A DNA stretch of 14,485 nt from Candidatus Nealsonbacteria bacterium RBG_13_36_15. Lineage in GTDB: Bacteria > Patescibacteriota > Minisyncoccia > Minisyncoccales > RBG-13-36-15. A model generated the notes under the pieces. The model was not told the DNA's origin. It saw only the letters and a list, made by a program, of their open reading frames with translations, and searched no databases. Below are positions 5,491 to 12,594 of the stretch, piece after piece. How positions within the stretch are numbered: position 1 is the first letter of the stretch; each line of letters opens with the position of its first letter. Both the position numbers and the translations under genes were made by a program. The stretch is from assembly GCA_001819145.1 (NCBI GenBank), contig MHLV01000029.1:1-14485 (forward strand), in the 5' to 3' direction.

Positions 5491-6492
5491 ATGAAAAAAA
5501 TTAAAAAAGTTTTAAAATGCATTCTATTAGGAATCGTTTTTTTTCTTTTGGTTTTTGCGGGTTTCCTTTTTATTGGAACGCCCCCTATGGCAGAAAATAT
5601 TATTTGGGGAGTGAATTTCTCTCAAAAGCACGCCAAGCTTTTAGGATTGGACTGGAAAGAAGTTTATTTAGCTTTGCTTGATGATTTAAGGGTGAAAAAT
5701 TTAAAGGTGGCTGTTCATTGGGACTTAATTGAGCCAGAAGATGGAAAATTTAATTTTGAAGACTTAGATTGGCAAATAAAAGAAGCTGAGAAAAGAGAAG
5801 TTAAAATACTTTTAGCTGTTGGCATGAAGGCTCCCCGATGGCCAGAATGCCATACTCCAGGTTGGGCAAAAAATTTAAACAAAGAACAACAGCAAGAAAA
5901 AATCCTGAGAATGTTAAAAGAAATTACAGAAAGATACGGGAATTTAAGTGCGATTAAATACTGGCAGGTAGAAAACGAACCTTTTTTTCCTTTTGGCGAG
6001 TGCCCCTGGGTTGATAAAAAATTTTTGAAAAAAGAAATAGAACTTGTTAAATCTTTGGACTTTTTAAAAAGATCTGTTATTATTTCAGATAGTGGAGAAG
6101 GTTCTTTATGGATTACAGCTGCTAAGTTTGGAGACATAGTTGGCACAACGATGTACAAGAAAGTCTGGTTTAGGCAAGTAGGCATTTACATACACTATCC
6201 CTTCCCGCCAAATTTTTATTGGCGAAAAGCTCAAATTATTAAAAAATTATTTAATAAAGAGGTCATCGTAGTTGAACTTCAGGCAGAACCTTGGGGGCCA
6301 AAGTTGATGTATGATTTATCATTGGAAGAACAGGAAAAAACAATGAACTTAGTTCAATTCAGGAAAAATATTGATTTTGCTAAGAGGACTGGCTTAAAAG
6401 GGTTTTATTTATGGGGAGGCGAATGGTGGTATTGGCTTAAAGCAAAGCAAAACAGTCCAGAAATTTGGGAAGAGGCGAGAAAATTATTTTAA
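5491..6492 (+). CDS. Membrane-anchored GH-A clan glycosidase-like protein
   Basis: A 333-residue protein with a basic N-terminus and one hydrophobic anchor or signal (about residues 8-29), followed by a TIM-barrel typical of clan GH-A (cellulase-like) hydrolases, placed outside the membrane. Diagnostic parts: an early WDLIEPEDGKFNFEDLDWQI (77-96), the classic substrate-barrel entry; WQVENEP (158-164) at the end of strand 4, where E163 would be the acid/base; VELQAEPW (261-268) on strand 7, where E262 or E266 would be the nucleophile; and a final FYLWGGEWWYW (305-315). No lipobox is seen. The start is 1 nt after the EamA stop. The natural glycan is unknown; context suggests processing or remodelling of a surface glycan. 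Confidence 0.8.
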   Translation: MKKIKKVLKCILLGIVFFLLVFAGFLFIGTPPMAENIIWGVNFSQKHAKLLGLDWKEVYLALLDDLRVKNLKVAVHWDLIEPEDGKFNFEDLDWQIKEAEKREVKILLAVGMKAPRWPECHTPGWAKNLNKEQQQEKILRMLKEITERYGNLSAIKYWQVENEPFFPFGECPWVDKKFLKKEIELVKSLDFLKRSVIISDSGEGSLWITAAKFGDIVGTTMYKKVWFRQVGIYIHYPFPPNFYWRKAQIIKKLFNKEVIVVELQAEPWGPKLMYDLSLEEQEKTMNLVQFRKNIDFAKRTGLKGFYLWGGEWWYWLKAKQNSPEIWEEARKLF

Positions 6493-6502
6493 CTTTAATT
6501 TT

Positions 6503-7141
6503 ATGAGCGAGGAATTAGTTATAAAAAACAAATATTATAGATGGTCACCCATAAGGTTTTTGGTTGAGAAGATAATAAAAGATATGAATAAAAGAACAGT
6601 AGATTTTCTTGAGGTTTTTGTTCAAGAGGGGGAAAAAATTATAGATATCGGAGGCGGAGGAGGATGGATTAGCCAGGAACTTCAGAAAAGGAAAAATACC
6701 AAAAATACGCTTTTAGACGTAATTGATCTTAACCAAACTGATTTGCCATTAATTATTTATGATGGAGAGAATATGCCCTTTGAGGATAATGCCTTTGATA
6801 CTGCCCTTTTAATCTGTGTTTTACATCATTGTCAAAATCCAGACGAGGTTTTAAAAGAAGCTAAAAGAATAGTGAGAAACAAAATAATTATTATTGAGAA
6901 TATATCAACGAGCCGTTTTGATAGGATTACTCTCTGTATAAAGGACGCAATAACTAATATTATTTTTTGTTTCCTTGTTAACTCTTTAAAAAAAATCACC
7001 AATTTACCATTCCACTTTAAAACAGTTTCTGAATGGGAGGAAATCTTTGACAAACTTGATCTTAAGGTTGTCTATAAAAAAGATCCCCTTCCGTCAGTAA
7101 AAAGCGTTCACGGCATAGCCTTTATCGTCCAGAAAAATTAG
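6503..7141 (+). CDS. Class I SAM-dependent methyltransferase
   Basis: A 212-residue Methyltransf_11-type enzyme. Motif I is IIDIGGGGGW (46-55), which binds S-adenosylmethionine; the acidic strand-2 residue is in LLDVIDL (70-76); DGENMPFEDNAFDTALLICVLHH (87-109) is the usual motif II/III block with its catalytic-site-facing loop. A hydrophobic insert (about 150-165) could contact the membrane or a lipid substrate. The gene starts 10 nt after the glycosidase stop in the same run. Methylation of a glycan, polyprenyl-linked sugar or lipid would fit its neighbours, but the acceptor is not shown by the sequence. Confidence 0.85.
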   Translation: MSEELVIKNKYYRWSPIRFLVEKIIKDMNKRTVDFLEVFVQEGEKIIDIGGGGGWISQELQKRKNTKNTLLDVIDLNQTDLPLIIYDGENMPFEDNAFDTALLICVLHHCQNPDEVLKEAKRIVRNKIIIIENISTSRFDRITLCIKDAITNIIFCFLVNSLKKITNLPFHFKTVSEWEEIFDKLDLKVVYKKDPLPSVKSVHGIAFIVQKN

Positions 7142-7164
7142 CTTCTTGCCGTTGAAAGAAAAAA

Positions 7165-7872
7165 ATGATTTCAATTATAATCCCAACCCTAAACGAAGAG
7201 AACTATCTTCTTTTTTTGCTTGAATCTATAAAAAAACAGGATTTCACAGAATACGAAGTAATTATTGCTGACGGCGGCTCTCAAGATAAAACAATAGAAA
7301 TAGCGAAAAATTATGGTTGTAAGATTATTCGCGGTGGATTACCAGCCAAAGGAAGAAACGAAGGCGCTAAAGTTGCCAGAGGAGAGCTTTTATTTTTTAT
7401 TGACGCTGATTCCATATTGCCCCTCAATTTTTTTTCTGAATTAATTAAAGAATTCAAAAAAGGAAAATTAGATTTAGCTTCTTTTCAGGTTTATCCCGAC
7501 GGGAATATAATAGATAAAATTTTATATATTATTTATAATTTTTTTGCTTGGGCTACTCAAAAATTTTTGCCTCACGCTACCCAAACCATTTTAATTAAAA
7601 AAGAGATTCATCGGAAAATCGCTGGTTTTGACGAAGAAATAACAATTGGAGAAGACCACGCCTATGCCCGAGTTGGATCACGGCACGGTAAATTTGGTTT
7701 TTTATTAAAAGTGCCCCCGATCTTAACTTCTACAAGAAGATTTGATCACGAAGGGAGATTTAAAACCTATTTAATATTTCTGTTAACTGGTATTCACATG
7801 CTTTTTTGGGGTAAATTTAAATCAGGCATCTTTAAATATCATAATTCCAGAAAAAAAACATCAAAACTTTAA
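7165..7872 (+). CDS. Family 2 glycosyltransferase
   Basis: A 235-residue GT-A fold enzyme. The nucleotide-binding start is SIIIPTLNEE (3-12); ADGGSQDKT (35-43) is the second conserved loop; the metal-binding DxD is IDADS (79-83); GEDHAYA (162-168) is the usual ED-x-x catalytic-base region. A semi-hydrophobic C-terminal segment (about 203-214) may anchor it to the membrane. It transfers a sugar from a nucleotide-activated donor to a lipid or glycan acceptor in the cytoplasm; neither is identifiable. It ends the comEC-to-GT2 run: the next gene has its own promoter 9 nt downstream. No clear terminator hairpin is seen between them. Confidence 0.88.
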   Translation: MISIIIPTLNEENYLLFLLESIKKQDFTEYEVIIADGGSQDKTIEIAKNYGCKIIRGGLPAKGRNEGAKVARGELLFFIDADSILPLNFFSELIKEFKKGKLDLASFQVYPDGNIIDKILYIIYNFFAWATQKFLPHATQTILIKKEIHRKIAGFDEEITIGEDHAYARVGSRHGKFGFLLKVPPILTSTRRFDHEGRFKTYLIFLLTGIHMLFWGKFKSGIFKYHNSRKKTSKL

Positions 7873-7880
7873 AAATAAAC

Positions 7881-7908
7881 TTGAAATATTTTTTTAAAAT
7901 TGTATAAA
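7881..7908 (+). promoter_or_regulatory. Promoter of the HtrA-type protease gene
   Basis: TTGAAA (7881-7886), a 16-nt spacer and TATAAA (7903-7908), a good sigma70-type match. The ATG is 20 nt after the -10, giving a leader of roughly a dozen bases with no Shine-Dalgarno. Confidence 0.6.
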
Positions 7909-7928
7909 ATAAGTAGTCTTAGAAATTT

Positions 7929-9197
7929 ATGCCAATTTATCAGTTGCCAAAATTAAAAAAACCTAAGATGCTGCTTTCCAGAATAAAACCTTGGAAAAAT
8001 CAGACTTTTCGAATAATCGTTTTAACCGTATTTATCTCCTCAATATTTGGATCAATGTTTGGTTTTTTAGCTGGGGTTGCTTCAAGGGAATTTTTATTTT
8101 CGGACATAAAAGACTACCTTCAAAAATTCAATATTGATCTTTTTCAGCCCGAGACAACTCAATCTCAAATAACTGACGAGAAAGAAACTCTCCCATATAT
8201 TCCCAAAACCCAAGACGAGAGAGCAGTGATTGAGGCTGTTAAGGAGGCTTCTCCGGCTGTGGTTAGTATTATTATTACAAAGGATTTACCGGTAATTGAA
8301 TTCCCTTTTTATTATCCAGATCAAACAGAAAGGAGGGAAATTGGCGGAGGCAGTGGTTTTATTGTCTCTGAAGACGGTTTGGTTTTAACCAACAAACATG
8401 TCGTTTCGGTTGAGGGGGCAGATTATACGGTTTTAACCAATGATGGAAAGAAATATGAGGCTGAAGTTTTGGCTCTTGATCCCGGTCAAGATTTGGCGGT
8501 TTTAAAAATAGGAGGGGAAAAATTCCCCGTTTTGAAACTTGGCGATTCAAATGCATTAGAAATTGGCCAGACTGTAATTGCCATTGGAAATGCTTTAGGC
8601 GAGTTCCGAAATACAGTATCAACTGGAGTAATTTCTGGGTTAGGAAGAACAGTAACTGCTTCTGGCGGGGGATTAGTTGAAACTTTAACCGACATTATCC
8701 AAACAGATGCCGCCATTAACCAAGGAAATTCCGGGGGACCTCTTTTGAATCTTAAAGGAGAAGTAGTGGGAGTTAATACGGCCATGGCCTCAGGGGCAGA
8801 AAATATTGGTTTTGCTATTCCCATTAATAGAGCTAAAAAAGACATTGAGCAAGTTAAAACTTTAGGGAAAATTGTTTATCCTTTCCTGGGAGTTCGTTAT
8901 GTTATAATTAATGAAGAGATTCAAGCGGAAAATAGCTTGTCGGTAGATTACGGGGCTTGGATTATCAGAGGAGATAATCCTGGAGACGCAGCAATATTTC
9001 CTGGATCCCCGGCTGAAAAAGTGGGATTACAAGAAGGGGATATAATTCTGGAATTTGATAGTGAAAAAATTACCATTGAGAACAATTTAGCTAAAATTAT
9101 TATGAAACATGATCCGGGAGATAGAGTTGTTTTAGAAGTTTTACGAAGCGGCCAAAAAAAACTTTTTAACGTGACCCTAAGCGAAAAAAGTAGTTAA
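7929..9197 (+). CDS. htrA: Membrane-anchored HtrA/DegP-type serine protease
   Basis: A 422-residue S1C protease for envelope protein quality control. Order of parts: a basic cytoplasmic tail (1-27), one membrane helix (about 28-51), a linker, a trypsin-like domain (about 97-310) with the full triad H157 (LTNKHVV), D188 (GQDLAVLK) and S268 (NQGNSGGPL), and one PDZ domain (about 316-417) with the PGSPAEKVGLQEGDIIL core. A basic tail followed by a helix predicts the protease faces the outside. The PDZ region has a short insertion (about 335-352) before that core. Length and plan match DegS/HtrA-like proteins with one PDZ. The gene has its own promoter and is followed by a small Cys-rich peptide gene. 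Confidence 0.93.
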   Translation: MPIYQLPKLKKPKMLLSRIKPWKNQTFRIIVLTVFISSIFGSMFGFLAGVASREFLFSDIKDYLQKFNIDLFQPETTQSQITDEKETLPYIPKTQDERAVIEAVKEASPAVVSIIITKDLPVIEFPFYYPDQTERREIGGGSGFIVSEDGLVLTNKHVVSVEGADYTVLTNDGKKYEAEVLALDPGQDLAVLKIGGEKFPVLKLGDSNALEIGQTVIAIGNALGEFRNTVSTGVISGLGRTVTASGGGLVETLTDIIQTDAAINQGNSGGPLLNLKGEVVGVNTAMASGAENIGFAIPINRAKKDIEQVKTLGKIVYPFLGVRYVIINEEIQAENSLSVDYGAWIIRGDNPGDAAIFPGSPAEKVGLQEGDIILEFDSEKITIENNLAKIIMKHDPGDRVVLEVLRSGQKKLFNVTLSEKSS

Positions 9198-9246
9198 GTC
9201 GTTTAAAAAATCGGATAATATAAAAAAAACCAAAATTTACAAAATT

Positions 9247-9321
9247 ATGTGCGAAACTTGTGGCTGTGGTCAAACAACCGAATCAGAAACAACAGAAGAA
9301 ATAAAAGAAAGCGGAGAGTGA
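9247..9321 (+). CDS. 24-residue peptide with HypB-like CxxCGC N-terminus
   Basis: ATG 9247 to TGA 9321 encodes 24 residues beginning MCETCGCG and ending in an acidic, Thr/Glu-rich tail. The opening is almost the same as the N-terminal nickel-binding motif of E. coli HypB (MCTTCGCG), so a metal-binding role is plausible. No HypB GTPase domain follows. There is no obvious Shine-Dalgarno; GATAAT at 9214-9219 is a possible -10. It lies between the protease gene and a ZIP-like transporter gene and about 0.9 kb before a copper operon, which adds weight to a metal role. It may be a free metallopeptide, and because it is so short it could also be missed by automatic annotation. Confidence 0.55.
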   Translation: MCETCGCGQTTESETTEEIKESGE

Positions 9322-9383
9322 TAAGCCTTAGAATTTTTTAAGAGAAAGAAAACAGGTTATTTTAACGCCAGAAGGTAATATAT

Positions 9384-10073
9384 ATGATTAAGATAGCTAT
9401 TTTCCTCAGCTTAATTTTGGGAGTTGTTCATTTTTGGAATGAGAAAATATTTTTTAGAGCCAGCGACGCCAAAGTCAAAACAATGTCTTTTATCGCCGGA
9501 GCCTCAGTGACTTATGTTTTTTTATATCTTTTGCCAGATCTTTATAAAAGCGTAGCCTACATTAATCAATGGGTATTTATTTTTATTCTTTTGGGATTTA
9601 GTTTGGTACATTTATTGGAAAAATATTTTTATCAACGCACCGAGGGTCAAGAACGTCTTCTGAGATTTAAAGAAATCCACTTTTTCATTTTCTTTTTATA
9701 TTATTTTGTCATCGGGATTGTTTTGGCTGGATTGTTAGAGATTAATGTTGTTAAAAGTTTATTATTTTTTATTCCAGTCTTATTTTATGCGGCGGTAAGC
9801 CGAATTTCTTTTGAAGAGATTAACATTCGGGTTCGCGAGCAGAAAGTTTTTAGGATTTTGCTTGCCTTGGCCGCTCTTTTGGGAGTGCTTTCAGCCCCAG
9901 TGATTTTAGAACATTTATTTTTATATCACATCTTTCTGGCCTTTATAATTGGAGCTTTTTTTTATGTTGCCATTATGGATTTTATCCCCAAAGAAGCAAA
10001 AGGAAAACCAGAATATTTTCTATTGGGGGTTTGCCTTTATACGTTTCTTATTATGTTAACTTGGGTTATTTAG
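9384..10073 (+). CDS. ZIP-like polytopic membrane protein
   Basis: A 229-residue protein with about eight membrane helices (near 4-18, 34-51, 62-78, 97-118, 122-140, 155-175, 178-200 and 209-228). Two segments resemble ZIP-family metal transporters: MSFIAGASVTYVFLYLLPDL (34-53), like the G-x-x-LHLLPE helix, and FIIGAFFYVAIMDFIPKE (187-204), like the late ZIP helix ending in D-hydrophobic-IPE. The His-rich HExxH-type metal site of functional ZIPs in helices 4-5 is not evident, so it may be a degenerate relative. AGAAGG at 9370-9375 is a fair ribosome site for ATG 9384. A terminator at 10099-10125 ends the unit. Transport of Zn, Fe or Ni is only a possibility. Confidence 0.55.
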   Translation: MIKIAIFLSLILGVVHFWNEKIFFRASDAKVKTMSFIAGASVTYVFLYLLPDLYKSVAYINQWVFIFILLGFSLVHLLEKYFYQRTEGQERLLRFKEIHFFIFFLYYFVIGIVLAGLLEINVVKSLLFFIPVLFYAAVSRISFEEINIRVREQKVFRILLALAALLGVLSAPVILEHLFLYHIFLAFIIGAFFYVAIMDFIPKEAKGKPEYFLLGVCLYTFLIMLTWVI

Positions 10074-10098
10074 TGCTTATTGGTTTATAAAAGTTTAG

Positions 10099-10125
10099 AC
10101 CGAGCTGCTGGTTAGCCCGGTTTTT
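10099..10125 (+). terminator. Rho-independent terminator after ZIP-like gene
   Basis: ACCG-A-GCT (10099-10106) pairs with AGC-C-CGGT (10114-10121), with one A-C mismatch and loop GCTGGTT, followed by TTTTT. It separates the ZIP-like gene from the copper operon promoter 10 nt downstream. Confidence 0.7.
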
Positions 10126-10134
10126 AATTAGCCC

Positions 10135-10163
10135 TTGACAGCCCTTTCTCCCCAATGTTAATA
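10135..10163 (+). promoter_or_regulatory. Promoter of the copper operon
   Basis: Consensus TTGACA (10135-10140), a 17-nt spacer and TTAATA (10158-10163). Transcription should start near 10170, so the C8G8 palindrome at 10175-10192 lies at about +5 to +22, a position where a bound repressor would block the polymerase. Confidence 0.7.
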
Positions 10164-10174
10164 TAAAATAAGGA

Positions 10175-10192
10175 ACCCCCCCCGGGGGGGGT
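10175..10192. promoter_or_regulatory. Probable CsoR operator (C8G8 palindrome)
   Basis: ACCCCCCCC followed at once by GGGGGGGGT is a perfect 18-bp palindrome, isolated in AT-rich DNA, between the -10 and the csoR start. CsoR/RcnR-family operators are GC-tract inverted repeats with flanking A/T (for example forms of TACCCC-GGGGTA), so this fits autoregulation by the CsoR encoded 11 nt downstream. Homopolymer length may be subject to sequencing error or slippage. Confidence 0.75.
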
Positions 10193-10202
10193 AATTGAAA
10201 CT

Positions 10203-10472
10203 ATGAAGAAAGCAAAAAAAAAACAAATTATAAATAGAATGAATTACCTGTCGGGCCACTTGGAAGGCGTTAAAAAAATGATTAAAGATGATAAATATTG
10301 TATTGACGTAATTTTACAGAATGAAGCGATAATTGAGGCTATTAAAAAAGTGAATCAATATATTTTAGAAAACCATTTAAATACTTGCGTTACAGAAGCT
10401 ATTAGAGATAAAAAGGAAAAAGAAAGAAGAAAAAAAATAAAAGAATTGCTTAAAATTTTTAAAAATATTTAA
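10203..10472 (+). CDS. csoR: CsoR-family copper-sensing repressor
   Basis: An 89-residue all-helical repressor. It has the Cu(I) triad C33, H58 and C62 with the spacing 25 and 4 found in characterised CsoR (Cys36, His61, Cys65), in contexts DKYCIDVILQ and ENHLNTCV. The start of the first helix (INRMNYLSGHLEGVKKMI, 10-27) is the family's RL-x-R-x-x-GQ-x-x-G-x-x region, adapted with H19. The C-terminus is rich in Lys/Arg for DNA contact. Apo-CsoR binds DNA and Cu(I) releases it. It is first in the operon and should bind the palindrome just upstream, repressing itself and the downstream copper genes. The Cys-His-Cys set favours Cu(I) over the Ni/Co sensor RcnR, which uses a different N-terminal His set. 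Confidence 0.92.
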   Translation: MKKAKKKQIINRMNYLSGHLEGVKKMIKDDKYCIDVILQNEAIIEAIKKVNQYILENHLNTCVTEAIRDKKEKERRKKIKELLKIFKNI

Positions 10473-10477
10473 AAAAT

Positions 10478-10798
10478 ATGAGAAAAACATTTTTTTTGGC
10501 TAATTTAATAATTATATTTTATCTTTCCCCCTTCTTTGTTTTTGCTAACGGAGACGATCATATGATGGACTGGGATAATATGGGTTTTAGCGGCGGCTGG
10601 ATGTGGTTTGGCTGGATTTTTATGATTTTGTTTTGGGTTTTAGTTGTGGTTGGCATAATTGCTTTAATTAAATGGCTATTTATCCAAACAAAAGGTGAGA
10701 CCAAAGAAAAATTTGCTTTAGATATTCTTAAAGAACGTTATGCTAAAGGCGAAATCAACAAGGAAGAATTTGAAGAAAAAAAGAAAGATTTGATTTAA
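10478..10798 (+). CDS. Secreted/membrane SHOCT-domain protein
   Basis: A 106-residue protein: signal-like hydrophobic N-terminus (1-23), a short Met/His/Asp-rich segment (DDHMMDWDNMG, 26-36) that could bind copper outside the membrane, a strong membrane helix (about 43-66), and a C-terminal SHOCT motif (about 77-105) with ALDILKERYAKGEINKEEFEEKK, in which the LKERYAKGEI-x-x-EE-F signature is clear. SHOCT domains are short oligomerisation-type helices often attached to membrane proteins. The gene starts 5 nt after csoR, with no ribosome site, so it is part of the same transcript. Small SHOCT proteins of this shape commonly accompany copper operons; a chaperone or accessory role is inference. 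Confidence 0.8.
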   Translation: MRKTFFLANLIIIFYLSPFFVFANGDDHMMDWDNMGFSGGWMWFGWIFMILFWVLVVVGIIALIKWLFIQTKGETKEKFALDILKERYAKGEINKEEFEEKKKDLI

Positions 10799-10845
10799 TA
10801 ACTAGTCAGATTCGTTGTTAATTGGAAAGAAATAGCAAAATTACT

Positions 10846-11019
10846 ATGAAAAGCAATTTATATCAATGTAGAATTTGTCCGCATAAGTATAAAGAAAAGG
10901 AATTAGCGAAGAAATGCGGAGCTTGGTGCGCCAATCATAAAAGCTGTAATCTCGAAATAATAAAATATGCGGTTAATTTTAGAAAATGGCACAGATCTTT
11001 AAGTGCCACCGAAAAATGA
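10846..11019 (+). CDS. Small six-Cys protein in the copper operon
   Basis: A 57-residue protein from ATG 10846 (an in-frame TTG at 10822 is possible but poorer). Cysteines form CRIC, then CGAWC, then HKSC, in the order C-x2-C-x(15)-C-x3-C-x4-HKSC, ending in a basic amphipathic tail. No known Pfam name comes to mind, but the pattern (CxxC near the N-terminus, an AKKC-x-x-WC-x-x-HKSCN core) recalls small cysteine-rich proteins found near heavy-metal operons. The Cys count and the presence of a His among them suggest a zinc finger or a copper-binding carrier. It lies in the operon between the SHOCT gene and the fusion transporter, so metal handling is likely but not proven. Confidence 0.65.
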   Translation: MKSNLYQCRICPHKYKEKELAKKCGAWCANHKSCNLEIIKYAVNFRKWHRSLSATEK

Positions 11020-11073
11020 TATATATAAGAAATTAAAAGGTTATTGTAGAAAAAAAGAAAAATCTGGCTTAAT

Positions 11074-12585
11074 ATGCCTAAAGAAAATAACCCAAAAGAA
11101 CACGCCTATTTTGTAAAAGGAATGCGTTGTGTCTCCTGCGAGATTTTGATTGAGAAAAAATTACTAAACCTTGAAAAAATAAAATCAGTCGAATCCTCCG
11201 TAAAGAGCGGTAAAGTTTTGATTAAATACGAGGGCGAAAGGATAACTCCAGAGAAATTAAATAAAATCTTTGAAAAAGAAAATTACATATTTTCAGATAA
11301 ACCAATTGAAGCAACCGGTAACGGGAAAGGAAGCGATTTTTTAATCGCTCTAGGAGTGTCGTTAATTCTTATTGCTGGATTTATTTTTTTAAAAAATTCT
11401 GGACTATCTGGTCTAATAAATGTTAATTCAAAATCCTCCTTGCCGGTCTTTTTCGCCTTGGGGCTTATAGCCGGAGTTTCCAGTTGCGCAGCTTTAGTGG
11501 GCGGACTGATTCTTTCTATGTCAAAACAATGGTTAGAAATATATTCTAATAACGAATCTTTTGCCCAAAAGCTTCAGCCCCATCTTATGTTCAATGCTGG
11601 CAGAATTATATCTTATGGTGTTTTTGGAGCAGTACTTGGAATGATTGGCAGCAAATTACAAATATCATTGGCTTTTACCTCAGTTTTGATAATTTTAATT
11701 TCTGGCCTTATGATTTTATTGGCACTGCAGATGCTTGGTATTTCTGCTTTTCGCCGGTTTCAATTTACCCTTCCCAGATTTATAGCCAGATATATTACTA
11801 ATGAAACAAACCTTAGTGGGCGCTATATGCCCTTTTTAATGGGCGCCTTTACATTCTTTTTACCCTGCGGTTTTACCATTACCGCGCAAGGGTTGGCATT
11901 AATATCTGGCAATCCTATCCAGGGGAGCCTCATTATGTTTTTCTTTGCCCTGGGAACGATGCCAATTCTTTTAATAATTGGTCTTTCTAGCGTTCAATTA
12001 TCTCGAAAACCTCACTTGTCTAATCAATTTTTGAGAGTGGCCGGTATTTTGGTCTTATTTTTTGCTATTTATAATATTAACACTCAATTAAATGTTTTCG
12101 GTTTTAAAAACATTAATGATTTAAACGCGAGGCCGGTTAAATCTACCCAATCCGTAGAAGATAGTTTACCTCCCATTGTTGACAATCAACAAATCGTAAA
12201 GATGGATGCTTCGTCTACGGGTTATAACCCCAATTACTTTAAGGTAAGGGCAAATATTCCAATAAGATGGGAAATTACCGATAGGGGAACGAGCGGATGT
12301 ACTAATGCCATTATTTCAAGGGAGTTATTTGATGGAGAAATTAAATTAACGCCGGGTCAGGTTAGTATTAAAGAATTTATTCCAACAAAACCGGGAAAAT
12401 ATAAATTTAGCTGTTGGATGGGAATGATTTCAGGAGTGATAGAGGTTGTTGATAATAATGATTCAGCACAAATACTTAGTGGCAATGCTTCTGAAGACAA
12501 CAAAGATAATAATGCTAATCCTTCTATTCCTTCAGGTGGCATATGCGGATACGGGTGCGGTGAAGGAAATCAGGGCAATAATTAA
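11074..12585 (+). CDS. HMA - TauE/SafE (DsbD_2-like) - cupredoxin fusion
   Basis: A 503-residue three-part membrane protein. Residues 1-80 are an HMA copper-binding domain with GMRCVSC (16-22; ligands C19 and C22). A membrane domain (about 87-340) of the TauE/SafE, DsbD_2-like kind follows, with conserved cysteines in LIAGVSSCAALVGG (C138) and FFLPCGFTIT (C265), which are placed like the paired transmembrane cysteines of CcdA/DsbD. Residues about 372-460 are a cupredoxin-like beta fold with SGCTNAII (C409) and FSCWMGM (C447, M449, M451) as probable Cu ligands; here the usual first-position His is Cys. A linker and a Cys-containing tail (CGYGC, 491-495) end the protein. The gene ends 9 nt before the ATPase. 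Cu(I) relay between the HMA and the extracellular cupredoxin, or thiol-redox support, is a reasonable but untested role. Confidence 0.85.
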   Translation: MPKENNPKEHAYFVKGMRCVSCEILIEKKLLNLEKIKSVESSVKSGKVLIKYEGERITPEKLNKIFEKENYIFSDKPIEATGNGKGSDFLIALGVSLILIAGFIFLKNSGLSGLINVNSKSSLPVFFALGLIAGVSSCAALVGGLILSMSKQWLEIYSNNESFAQKLQPHLMFNAGRIISYGVFGAVLGMIGSKLQISLAFTSVLIILISGLMILLALQMLGISAFRRFQFTLPRFIARYITNETNLSGRYMPFLMGAFTFFLPCGFTITAQGLALISGNPIQGSLIMFFFALGTMPILLIIGLSSVQLSRKPHLSNQFLRVAGILVLFFAIYNINTQLNVFGFKNINDLNARPVKSTQSVEDSLPPIVDNQQIVKMDASSTGYNPNYFKVRANIPIRWEITDRGTSGCTNAIISRELFDGEIKLTPGQVSIKEFIPTKPGKYKFSCWMGMISGVIEVVDNNDSAQILSGNASEDNKDNNANPSIPSGGICGYGCGEGNQGNN

Positions 12586-12594
12586 AGAAAAAAC

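Noticed and set aside
5715..6185. A 156-codon open frame on the - strand
   Set aside because: It lies inside the GH-A gene, whose own frame carries clear catalytic motifs; the antisense reading has no motif, ribosome site or promoter.
8486..8845. A 119-codon antisense open frame
   Set aside because: It is the shadow of the protease domain with H157/D188/S268 on the + strand.
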